A DNA stretch of 8,834 bases from an uncultured Gammaproteobacteria bacterium (GTDB lineage: Bacteria > Pseudomonadota > Gammaproteobacteria > Pseudomonadales > Azotimanducaceae). Positions 1-6,716 of the stretch are shown one piece after another. The notes under the pieces were generated by a model that was not told the origin of the DNA, did not search any database, and worked only from the letters and a program-made list of their open reading frames with translations. The translations under genes were made by a program, and so were the position numbers. Each line of letters opens with the position of its first letter. Within the stretch, counting starts at the first letter, position 1. Where the stretch lies: contig CAJWLI010000052.1 of the NCBI GenBank assembly GCA_913043075.1, positions 1 to 8,834 on the forward strand, given 5' to 3'.

Positions 1-1699
1 TTACAGGTATCGAAGAAATTAAATTTCTCGTATACGGTTGGATTGCCTCGTTGTAAATTTTTTCGCTACTGTTCTCTTCTACTATTTCCCCCGATCTCAT
101 TACTGCCACCTTGTCTGACATATGCTTTACAACCGCTAAATTGTGCGAAATAAAGAGGTAAGTGAGGCCAAACTCACTCTGTAGATCTAAAAGTAAATTT
201 AAGATGTGGGCCTGGGTGGATACATCTAGAGCCGAGACGGCTTCGTCGCAGATCACAAGTTTTGGTCGTAAGGCGAGGGCTCTAGCTATTCCAATGCGTT
301 GCTTTTGTCCCCCTGAAAACTCGAATGTGTACTTTTTCAAGGACTCTTTTGGGAGTCCTACAGTGTCTAGTAGCTCGAGCACTCTTTTTTTTCGATAAAA
401 TTTTTCGAAGTTATTTATTGCGAGGGGTTCTTCGATTATCTCACCCGCGGTATGCCTAGGATTAAGTGAGTCCATGGGATCTTGAAAAATCATCTGGAGG
501 TCGTTTCGGATCATTTTCAATTGTTTTGGTTTTAACTTAGTTATGTCCTTCCCATCAAAAAAAATTTTTCCGGAGGTTGGTGAGTAAAGCCTCAAGATGC
601 AACGAGCGATTGTTGATTTACCGCAGCCTGACTCTCCTACTATACCAAGCGTTTGACCTTGAGGAATAGAAAAGGAAACACCATCGACAGCTCGGTTATA
701 ATCTTTTGCTCTGCCCAGCACTCCCTTTCTAAATGGGAAATACATCGCTAATTTTTCTACCTTTAGAATCTCGTTGAGTTTGATCTGGCTATAATTATCA
801 GTGTCGGAGCTATGGAGAATTCTCCCGTAATTCGAGTCGTCTAGATTTGTTTCAGTAGTTCTCTCTTTCTTCGCTATGCTGGTCAAGACTGGAAGGGTAG
901 ATTTAGGTTGAGAATCGAGACGCGGGATTGACGCCAGCAAAGATCTCGTATAATCGTGATTTGGTTTATCAAAGAGATCAAATACGTTAGCTGTTTCACA
1001 AATTAATCCATTTTGCATTACAACTACGTCATCGCAAGTTTCGGCGACAACTCCTAGGTCATGGGTAATTATAAGAACCGACATGCCCATTTCTTTCTGC
1101 AGATCTTGGATCAAGCCAAGAATCTGCGCCTGCACTGTGACGTCAAGAGCCGTTGTCGGTTCGTCAGCGATCAGCAGATCCGGTTTGCAAGCGATAGCCA
1201 TGGCAATCATCACTCTTTGACGCATTCCTCCAGAGAGTTGATGCGGGTATTCGAGCATTCGTAAATCGGGCGACGAAAGCCCGACCCGGTCTAACATGTT
1301 TATCGCTGACCTAAGAGCCTCATCTTCATTAAGCCCTGTGTGCAAACGGTACGCTTCAATCATTTGTTTCCCAATACTTAGAACCGGATTTAAAGCTGTC
1401 ATAGGCTCTTGGAATATCATTCCTATTCGATTACCACGAATCCTTTCCATGTCTTTCGTTTGAACCGTCAGAAGATCTTGTCCTTTAAAAACTATCGACC
1501 CTGAGATAATTTTGCCCGAAGGTTTTGGGAGTAATCTCATAATAGATAGGGCCGTCACGCTTTTCCCACTTCCTGACTCGCCGACAACTCCTGTGGTTTT
1601 TCCTTTTTCGAGAGAAAAGGAAATATCATTCACTGCTTGAAAAAATCCGGATTCCGATGCGAAGCCAGTACTTAGGTTTTTAACCTCCAGTAGTTTCAC
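1..1699 (-). CDS. yejF: Oligopeptide ABC transporter, fused double ATP-binding protein YejF-like (partial, C-terminus beyond window)
   Basis: This is the energy-coupling subunit of a Yej-type peptide importer, with two complete ABC ATPase domains in one chain. Domain 1 has Walker A GESGSGKS (residues 40-47), signature LSGGMRQ (S156) and Walker B ending DE (D179-E180). Domain 2 has GESGCGKS (355-362), FSGGQKQ (S462) and CDEA (D485-E486). The C-terminal oligopeptide-family element PYTRNL lies close to the left edge. A polar linker at about residues 261-308 joins the halves. The start is GTG at 1699, overlapping the binding-protein stop as GTGA, with AGG about 7 nt upstream. The visible 566 codons already exceed E. 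coli YejF (about 529 aa), largely through the linker. The frame is still open at base 1: the TTA at 1-3 is out of frame, so the true stop lies outside. Walker B of domain 2 has Ala instead of the usual Pro after DE, as is common in YejF/OppF-type halves. The protein acts at the cytoplasmic face with YejB and YejE. Confidence 0.95.
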   Translation of the reverse strand, partial: MKLLEVKNLSTGFASESGFFQAVNDISFSLEKGKTTGVVGESGSGKSVTALSIMRLLPKPSGKIISGSIVFKGQDLLTVQTKDMERIRGNRIGMIFQEPMTALNPVLSIGKQMIEAYRLHTGLNEDEALRSAINMLDRVGLSSPDLRMLEYPHQLSGGMRQRVMIAMAIACKPDLLIADEPTTALDVTVQAQILGLIQDLQKEMGMSVLIITHDLGVVAETCDDVVVMQNGLICETANVFDLFDKPNHDYTRSLLASIPRLDSQPKSTLPVLTSIAKKERTTETNLDDSNYGRILHSSDTDNYSQIKLNEILKVEKLAMYFPFRKGVLGRAKDYNRAVDGVSFSIPQGQTLGIVGESGCGKSTIARCILRLYSPTSGKIFFDGKDITKLKPKQLKMIRNDLQMIFQDPMDSLNPRHTAGEIIEEPLAINNFEKFYRKKRVLELLDTVGLPKESLKKYTFEFSGGQKQRIGIARALALRPKLVICDEAVSALDVSTQAHILNLLLDLQSEFGLTYLFISHNLAVVKHMSDKVAVMRSGEIVEENSSEKIYNEAIQPYTRNLISSIPV

Positions 1700-3666
1700 T
1701 GGGCACCTGCGAACTGGTCGAATACCTGTACTCGGCTTGGGAAAGATTTGTTCTCTTTTTTAGCCTCTAAGGTCTCTTTTCGCATTTGTTCATCAACCCA
1801 GTGAACAAATAGTTGGGTGCTGCTTCGACTATGTTTGTAATTAAATTGATCTGGAAACCTTAGCCACCGCCAGTGTCCTAGACGGTAACCTGGTTGAATA
1901 AAACCTGGAACGAACGAGGCATGATCATGATGAAGCTGTGTCATTTTGTGAGCTAAATTGATCATTTCATTTTTATCGCTGGATTTCCTGTAAGAGTCGA
2001 TCATTTGATCCATCTCCGGAATGGCTAACAATTCAAGGTTATTCGTTTGTGTCTTTAATTTTCGGTTGGGGTTAACCCCACCGTCATCCAAAAAAGCTTC
2101 ATCGAACGCGTTTTCAGAGTGATAGGTTTCCCAAAACCTTGGGTACATTTCAAGCCCTACTGCGAACCCAAGAAAATGAATATCGTGTTTTTTTTCTTGA
2201 ACCTTCTTGAAACCGGCTGTGCCATCTAGTGTTTCGATTATAAGCTCTAGACCTGCTTTTGAAGCTTCTTCCTTCAAAATTGTAAGAATATCTTTGAATC
2301 GCTCATAACCCGTGGAGACAGTGAACGAGAGCCTCGTTCCTTCTTCATTGATTAATATTCCGTCGGATGCCCTCTTTTTGAAGCCTGCGTCAGAGAATGC
2401 AGCTTGGGCCTTCGCTAGATTAAATTCTCGAGCCCTAATTTTTTTGTTAGAAAATTCGCCATAGCCATCGGAAGAGGTATGCATTCGCTGGTAGTCTCCT
2501 CGAAAGAATTTATCAATAACCAGGGCCCAATTCGATGCGTGTTGGATTCCTATCCGTATGCTTCTATTTCCCAACAAATTTTGATTTGTGTTTATCCATA
2601 AACCGTATGTGGGACGGGGGTGTTGATTGTAAAACATAGTTTTTTGGATGTAGCCGCTAAGAACCTCCGGTGCATCATCAGGTAATTTTTCGTACCAATC
2701 TTCAGATAGAGTTAAATCAAACAGATCGATTTCTCCTCGTCGAAATGTTTCAAAATACTTTGAGCTATCTCTAATGACATTAAATTTAATAGTGTCCGCA
2801 TTGAAGCGATATCGAAAGTGTTTTTTGTCTTTTGCCCACCAGTCTTTTTTTCTTCTCAGCGTGATTGACCTGCCTTTTTGCAGATCTTCTTTTGTATCTA
2901 TTGTGTAGGCCGCTGTAGTAGGCGGGAATTTCCATTGGTAGTGTTCGGTGAAGTCATCGGCTAAGTTAAAGTAGTAGTGCCTTGGAACCGGACGAAGCCC
3001 GAGTACCCTCGATGCCATATCTGGTTTATTCGTTGGAACGGAAATCGAAAACGTATGGTCATCGTACCTTGTGATATTGGAATATTGTGTTCCGTACCAG
3101 TTGTTGTACCAGGGGGCCACAATATATTTGGACTGGTAAAAGAAAAACATGAAGAAAAAGTCTTCCGTTGTTAGAGGGTGTCCGTCTGACCAGTAGGCGT
3201 TAGGATCTAGTTTGATAAAAACTGTTTTCGTATCTCTGTTGATTGCCCAGGAATTTGCTAGCCCTGGGTAGAAGTCGAACTCATCAGGATGAGTTCCAGC
3301 TAAAGAAATTGTGACGAAGTCATTCAGGAGGGGACGAAAAGAGCCGTTAGAATCTGGGCCAACAGTCCTTAAAGTGCGAGGGAAATCTTGAAGCCGCCGA
3401 TATTCTGTTCCGCCTTTTTCTGCTTTTTCTGACCCTATTTCAGATAAATCTCTGCCACTTGTCCAGTCTAGATCTGCCGGAAGGTCTTCCATAGTTTTAA
3501 AGATGAAAAAATCTTGCTTCTCTAGATAATAATGATTCACCTCGTCGGTGTTATCGATTTTTTCAAGCTTCGAATTTTCATCCTCTGGACTCGAACATCC
3601 AGTGATTCCGAAAAATATAACGAAAGCAAAACAAATTATTTTGATCATAGCTTCATAGTTTCTCAT
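1696..3666 (-). CDS. yejA: Extracellular solute-binding protein family 5, YejA-like lipoprotein
   Basis: This is the periplasmic substrate-capture subunit of the adjacent peptide importer (656 aa; E. coli YejA is about 600). A short hydrophobic N-terminus ends in lipobox I-T-G-C with Cys24, so it should be lipid-anchored rather than free in the periplasm. The family 5 hallmark WSDGHPLTTEDF lies at residues 159-170. A conserved-looking block PRTLRTVGPDSNGSF (96-110) precedes it and suggests a YejA-related subgroup rather than the E. coli type. The ATG at 3666 overlaps the yejE stop as ATGA. A second ATG at codon 7 would give a more typical 18-residue lipoprotein signal and cannot be excluded. 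Neither start has a strong Shine-Dalgarno sequence, which fits coupling to yejE. The stop overlaps the yejF GTG. In characterised relatives the substrates are oligopeptides and peptide antibiotics such as microcin C. The substrate here is not determinable. Confidence 0.92.
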   Translation of the reverse strand: MRNYEAMIKIICFAFVIFFGITGCSSPEDENSKLEKIDNTDEVNHYYLEKQDFFIFKTMEDLPADLDWTSGRDLSEIGSEKAEKGGTEYRRLQDFPRTLRTVGPDSNGSFRPLLNDFVTISLAGTHPDEFDFYPGLANSWAINRDTKTVFIKLDPNAYWSDGHPLTTEDFFFMFFFYQSKYIVAPWYNNWYGTQYSNITRYDDHTFSISVPTNKPDMASRVLGLRPVPRHYYFNLADDFTEHYQWKFPPTTAAYTIDTKEDLQKGRSITLRRKKDWWAKDKKHFRYRFNADTIKFNVIRDSSKYFETFRRGEIDLFDLTLSEDWYEKLPDDAPEVLSGYIQKTMFYNQHPRPTYGLWINTNQNLLGNRSIRIGIQHASNWALVIDKFFRGDYQRMHTSSDGYGEFSNKKIRAREFNLAKAQAAFSDAGFKKRASDGILINEEGTRLSFTVSTGYERFKDILTILKEEASKAGLELIIETLDGTAGFKKVQEKKHDIHFLGFAVGLEMYPRFWETYHSENAFDEAFLDDGGVNPNRKLKTQTNNLELLAIPEMDQMIDSYRKSSDKNEMINLAHKMTQLHHDHASFVPGFIQPGYRLGHWRWLRFPDQFNYKHSRSSTQLFVHWVDEQMRKETLEAKKENKSFPSRVQVFDQFAGAQ

Positions 3667-4730
3667 TCATAAATAGTAAACTTTTTTGGATCAAATGATT
3701 CTCTTATGGCTTCACCCACAAAAGTGATCAGTGTAAGTATCATGACCAACGTTCCAAAAGCTGATACGACAATCCAAGGCGCTGTTCGGAGAGAGCTAGT
3801 GCCTTGTTTTAAGAGTTCTCCCAAGCTTGGTGTGGGCGGTGGTAGTCCGAAACCTAAAAAATCAAGCGCAGTGATCGCAGTGATTGCAGCGATCACAGTG
3901 AAAGGAACAAAGGTAATTAAGGTTGACATAGCGTTAGGAAGAATGTGTTTAAATATAATTCTCCAGGTTGAGGCTCCCATTATTCTCGCGGCTGACACAT
4001 AATCTCGCGATTTTTCCCGATACGTTTCTGTGCGCATGTAATAAGTGATAGAAGTCCAAGAGAATAAAACCATAACAGAAAGAAGTATTGTTATCCGAGC
4101 AGAGCTCGGTAATCCTGAGGGAACCACACTAAAAACAATAATCACCATATATAAAAAAGGAATGTTGGACCATATCTCGATGAAGCGCTGAAAAAGAAGG
4201 TCGAATATCCCTCCAAAATAGCCCATAGCGCATCCAATTACGATTCCAATTAAGTAGACTGAAAGTGTGAAGGCGAGAGCAAACCAGAGCGCTATTCTTG
4301 TCCCATATATAAGCCTCGAAAGTATATCTCTGCTTGTTGTATCTGTTCCTAAATAGTGCCCGTTCCCTATGGACGGTGCGCTGGGCCGGAAAATATCATC
4401 CTGGGCGTTATTTTCGTAGGGGTTAAAGGTTACTGGGGGCATAAGAACCCAGTTCCCCGAGCCTTCTTCCAGAAATTTCTGTTTAAGTTCCCTGTAGTTA
4501 GTTTCGTATGGATAATCTAAACCAAAGTCAGTTCCAGGATGGAAGGCGGAATAAGTAGGAAAGTAGAGATTGCCTTCGTAGCTGACCAGTAGAGCCCTAC
4601 TATTCGATATCAGCTCACAAAACGAGGTCAATAATAGAATTCCCATTAGGATAAGGAAGCTGTAGTAGCCCCTTTTTATTTCCTTGAACCTACCTATTTT
4701 TCTTCTGGTTTCAGGGTTTGAGATGAACAT
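3663..4730 (-). CDS. yejE: Oligopeptide ABC transporter permease YejE-like
   Basis: This is the OppC-type inner-membrane permease subunit, 355 aa (E. coli YejE about 341). A first membrane segment lies at about residues 22-40. A long periplasmic stretch follows (about 45-125) with the YejE-type elements TDFGLDYPYETNYREL and WVLMPPVTFNPY. Next comes the OppC-family motif LGTDTTSRDILSRLIYGTR (127-145) and a membrane bundle. The ATPase-docking EAA loop at about 244-266 (YVSAARIMGAS..., ending ILPN) contacts YejF. The C-terminus IRESFDPKK is typical of the family. The gene begins 2 nt after the yejB stop (TAA-AT-ATG) and its own TGA overlaps the binding-protein ATG. It is therefore cotranscribed and probably translationally coupled. 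I see no truncation or missing motif. It pairs with YejB to form the translocation pore. Confidence 0.95.
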   Translation of the reverse strand: MFISNPETRRKIGRFKEIKRGYYSFLILMGILLLTSFCELISNSRALLVSYEGNLYFPTYSAFHPGTDFGLDYPYETNYRELKQKFLEEGSGNWVLMPPVTFNPYENNAQDDIFRPSAPSIGNGHYLGTDTTSRDILSRLIYGTRIALWFALAFTLSVYLIGIVIGCAMGYFGGIFDLLFQRFIEIWSNIPFLYMVIIVFSVVPSGLPSSARITILLSVMVLFSWTSITYYMRTETYREKSRDYVSAARIMGASTWRIIFKHILPNAMSTLITFVPFTVIAAITAITALDFLGFGLPPPTPSLGELLKQGTSSLRTAPWIVVSAFGTLVMILTLITFVGEAIRESFDPKKFTIYE

Positions 4731-4732
4731 AT

Positions 4733-5749
4733 TTATCCGAACTGCACTCTTGGATCAACGAGCGCGACCAGTATGTCGCTAATGATATTACCGACCAACA
4801 GAAGCCCGCTCGCTATTAGAACAACGCCCATCACAACAGGGTAGTCTCGATCTAAAACTGCGGATAGACCCAGTAACCCAAAGCCATCGATATCAAATAT
4901 GGACTCAATCAAAAATGACCCCGACACAATTAAAACGATGTTTTGCCCAAAGGTGGTTGCAATCGGAATCAAGGAATTCCTCATTGCGTGTTTTATGACG
5001 GCTTGCTTAAAAGAGACGCCTTTTGCGATTGCTGTCCGAATGTAGTCGGACGCAAGATTATCCATGAGATGATTTTTTAGTAGCAGAGTGACCAGCGCAA
5101 AGCTCCCGATCAAATAGCAAATAAGTGGCAGAACTGAATGACTTATCAAATCTAAAATCTTTCCAATAAAATTCTTATCTTCGAAAGACATGCTTACGAA
5201 ACCTCCCATCGGGAACCACTCCAAATGAACTGAAAAATATAAAAGCAAGAGCGATCCGAGCGCATACCCTGGTATAGCGTATCCGGTAAAAATCAATATA
5301 GATGAAACGTTATCGATAACCGTTTTGTGCTTTATTGCTTTGACGATAGCGAGTGGAATACAAATTAGATAGGTAAAAGTCAATGTGACCAGACCGTAAT
5401 AGAGGGATATCGGAAATCTATCTTTGATAACGTCCCACACTGGTTCGTTGTATCGATACGAGTTGCCGAGGTCTCCTCGGAGTATCTTACCCAACCAATT
5501 GAAGTAACTCTCTATCAGAGGTTTATCAAACCCGTAATACTCTTTAAGCTTCGCAAGCTGATCCTCGGAGATCGCCATATCCTGTCCAGGCAGTGATGTT
5601 TGATAGCCGCCACTTAATTGCTGCGACTCCATGATTGCTCTCTCAAGCGGTCCACCTGGAACGATCCGAGTGATGGCAAAGACGATAATGGTTACCCCAA
5701 TTAATGTGGGCGGAATAAGTAACAGTCGTCGAATGAAATAGTCTCGCAT
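4733..5749 (-). CDS. yejB: Oligopeptide ABC transporter permease YejB-like
   Basis: This is the OppB-type inner-membrane permease subunit, 338 aa (E. coli YejB about 364). The N-terminus has RRLLLIPPTLIGVTIIVF as first membrane segment, then the OppB-type RIVPGGP (28-34). A periplasmic region carries YYGFDKPLIESYFNWL (71-86) and GDLGNSYRY (92-100). The EAA docking loop is at about 236-262 (YIRTAIAKGVS..., ending LIPI). The conserved VSGSFLIESIF (275-285) and the C-terminal VDPRVQF (331-337) complete the family pattern. It is the first importer gene. It starts 50 nt after the aquaporin stop, without a convincing Shine-Dalgarno, and could have its own promoter or be read through from the aquaporin gene. 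A TATACT hexamer at 5788-5793 (minus strand) could be a -10 element, but it lacks a good -35. Residues 45-60 look like a small polar insertion after the first segment. Confidence 0.95.
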   Translation of the reverse strand: MRDYFIRRLLLIPPTLIGVTIIVFAITRIVPGGPLERAIMESQQLSGGYQTSLPGQDMAISEDQLAKLKEYYGFDKPLIESYFNWLGKILRGDLGNSYRYNEPVWDVIKDRFPISLYYGLVTLTFTYLICIPLAIVKAIKHKTVIDNVSSILIFTGYAIPGYALGSLLLLYFSVHLEWFPMGGFVSMSFEDKNFIGKILDLISHSVLPLICYLIGSFALVTLLLKNHLMDNLASDYIRTAIAKGVSFKQAVIKHAMRNSLIPIATTFGQNIVLIVSGSFLIESIFDIDGFGLLGLSAVLDRDYPVVMGVVLIASGLLLVGNIISDILVALVDPRVQFG

Positions 5750-5799
5750 CGGTTTAGCTTAAAACTAAGGTTTGATTAAAGGCCAACAGTATAAAGCTA

Positions 5800-6450
5800 T
5801 TATTCCCTACTAAAAAGGAATTGAATTAACAACAGGGCGACTGTTGCTCCTGCGAATTGCGACAAAATAAACATAGGTACGTGGGAGAGATCAATCCCGC
5901 TAAACGTGTTGGTAAAGCCGCGCGCAATTGTAACTGCGGGATTTGCAAAAGAAGTTGATGCTGTGAACCAATAAGCTGCGCTGATGTAAAGTCCGACCGC
6001 TGCGGGAACTGCCTTGGGGCTGGTTTTGAGGCAACCTAAAATGGTCAGCAGCAGTCCCATCGTGGCAATTAACTCAGATACCCACTGATTAAAACCGCCT
6101 CGGTCGACCGCGCCAACCTGAAAAATATCCAACGCGAACATCAGATGTGCAGCGAAGGTGCCTAATAAACCAAATAATAACTGAATAAGAATGTACATTA
6201 GAGCCTCTAACGTGCTCTTCTCTCTTTTTAGCCAAAATATAAATGTCACGGCAGGATTGAAGTGCGCGCCGGAAATAGGCCCTAAAAATGTTATCAGCAC
6301 AAATAACATGGCCCCCGTCGCGATCGTGTTTCCCAGAAGTGCAATCCCTATATTTCCGCCGGCTAGGTTTTCCGCCATTATTCCTGAACCGACTACAGTT
6401 GCTAACAAGAAAAAAGTACCTACCGCTTCAGCTGCTAGATGTCTTATCAT
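5800..6450 (-). CDS. aqpS: MIP-family aquaporin, AqpS-like (arsenic-associated type)
   Basis: This is a six-helix channel of the major intrinsic protein family, 216 aa, with both NPA half-helix motifs: HFNPAVTF (N65-A67) and SFANPAVTIAR (N170-A172). The residue directly after the second NPA, where water and glycerol channels carry the filter arginine, is Val173. This substitution and the N-terminal signature (LATVVGSGIMAENLAGGN, residues 16-33) match the AqpS group, found in some rhizobial arsenic operons where the channel works alongside ArsC. The start ATG is preceded by a GAGAGAG purine stretch at about 9 nt. The gene faces away from the ppk2-ppx-arsC unit and lies 50 nt upstream of yejB in the same direction, so it may be cotranscribed with the peptide importer. 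Family assignment is very secure. A role in arsenite or methylarsenical passage is inferred from subgroup resemblance and the nearby arsC. A neutral-solute channel remains possible. Confidence 0.9.
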   Translation of the reverse strand: MIRHLAAEAVGTFFLLATVVGSGIMAENLAGGNIGIALLGNTIATGAMLFVLITFLGPISGAHFNPAVTFIFWLKREKSTLEALMYILIQLLFGLLGTFAAHLMFALDIFQVGAVDRGGFNQWVSELIATMGLLLTILGCLKTSPKAVPAAVGLYISAAYWFTASTSFANPAVTIARGFTNTFSGIDLSHVPMFILSQFAGATVALLLIQFLFSRE

Positions 6451-6615
6451 GGGAATAGACTCTCTCTTTCAAAAATGCCTGTCGTCAAGAAACTAAAAAG
6501 CAACGAAAATCTTAACAGTGAACGGTTAGGCAAATATAAAGATGAGAAAATTTATACCTTGGCTAGAAGAGGCTACTTGTGCCAAGAAATTTACCAATGG
6601 GCTTATCAGAAATAA
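6439..6615 (+). pseudogene. Possible recX 3'-end remnant (or small ORF of unknown function)
   Basis: This short open frame (58 codons from ATG 6439, or 46 from ATG 6475) ends at TAA 6613-6615 in the divergent intergenic region. Its last part contains KIYTLARRGYLCQEIYQW. This resembles the C-terminal helix of the RecA regulator RecX, where a Lys-Ile, a Leu-rich turn and an R-G-Y/F-x-x-x-x-I pattern occur just before the stop (E. coli RecX has RGYLMEDIQEIW). A full RecX is about 150-170 aa, so only the tail would remain. The upstream part overlaps the aquaporin start antisense, and there is no Shine-Dalgarno at either ATG. I read it as a degraded gene end left after rearrangement. A chance open frame or an unrelated small protein is also possible. 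Confidence 0.3.
6558..6586. repeat. Inverted repeat CTTGGC-N17-GCCAAG with 10-bp phased GGCTA direct repeats
   Basis: Perfect 6-bp arms lie at 6558-6563 and 6581-6586. Two copies of GGCTA (6561-6565 and 6571-6575) are spaced exactly one helical turn apart. The element lies midway between the divergent genes, just upstream of the candidate ppk2 promoter, where a regulator could bind. It also lies inside the recX-like frame, so it may be only coding remnant. Confidence 0.3.
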
Positions 6616-6630
6616 CCTATTCTTTATAAT
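6603..6630 (+). promoter_or_regulatory. Candidate sigma70-type promoter for ppk2-ppx-arsC
   Basis: A perfect -10 hexamer TATAAT (6625-6630) is preceded, after a 16-nt spacer, by TTATCA (6603-6608), which matches four of six positions of TTGACA. Transcription would start near 6637, giving an untranslated leader of about 80 nt before the ppk2 ATG. The surrounding DNA is A/T rich, so the -10 match alone could be chance. Confidence 0.45.
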
Positions 6631-6645
6631 ATTTTAAAGGTTCTT

Positions 6646-6669
6646 AATTTTTTCTTAAAAAATTTTTTT
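6646..6669 (+). other. A/T-only hairpin followed by T run in the ppk2 leader
   Basis: AATTTTTT (6646-6653) and AAAAAATT (6657-6664) form a perfect 8-bp inverted repeat with loop CTT, directly followed by T5. It has the layout of an intrinsic terminator or pause site, but the stem contains no G or C and would be weak. The A-tract/T-tract junction would also bend the DNA. It may simply reflect base composition. Confidence 0.25.
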
Positions 6670-6716
6670 AAACTAATACGATTTTTAAATTTTTTTTGGG
6701 AAAAACCCATACAACA

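Larger units (their letters stand above)
6451..6716. promoter_or_regulatory. Divergent intergenic control region between aquaporin and ppk2
   Basis: This 266-nt spacer must hold the promoters of both units. From left to right I see the purine-rich ribosome site of the aquaporin (minus strand, about 6460-6470), the recX-like fragment, an inverted repeat at 6558-6586, a candidate plus-strand promoter at 6603-6630, and then a very A/T-rich leader with long A and T runs up to 6697. No convincing minus-strand promoter, Pho box or ArsR operator was recognised by eye. Confidence 0.6.

Noticed and set aside
1..3. TTA at the left edge as a TAA stop of the YejF gene
   Set aside because: The coding frame fixed by the GTG start and both Walker A motifs reads codons at 2-4 and 5-7, so this triplet is out of frame and the gene continues beyond the window.
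162..1264. Plus-strand open frames at 162-398 and 1061-1264
   Set aside because: They run antisense through the two ATPase domains of YejF, show no family motifs, and have no ribosome site.
2977..4002. Plus-strand open frames at 2977-3174 and 3706-4002
   Set aside because: They are antisense shadows of the binding-protein and YejE genes, with low-complexity Val/Ile/Ala content mirrored from membrane segments.
5750..5799. Terminator between the aquaporin and yejB
   Set aside because: Only 4-bp self-complementarity (TTAG/CTAA) without a T run; read-through into yejB seems likely.
6191..6496. Plus-strand open frame of 101 codons opposite the aquaporin
   Set aside because: It mirrors the aquaporin N-terminal half and has no recognisable motif.
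6698..6708. GGG-AAAAA-CCC hairpin as a terminator
   Set aside because: The stem is only three pairs and no T run follows on either strand in the right orientation.
6696..6716. TTG at 6696 as the ppk2 start
   Set aside because: It adds seven residues not typical of the family, lies within a T run and has no ribosome site; ATG 6717 is preferred.
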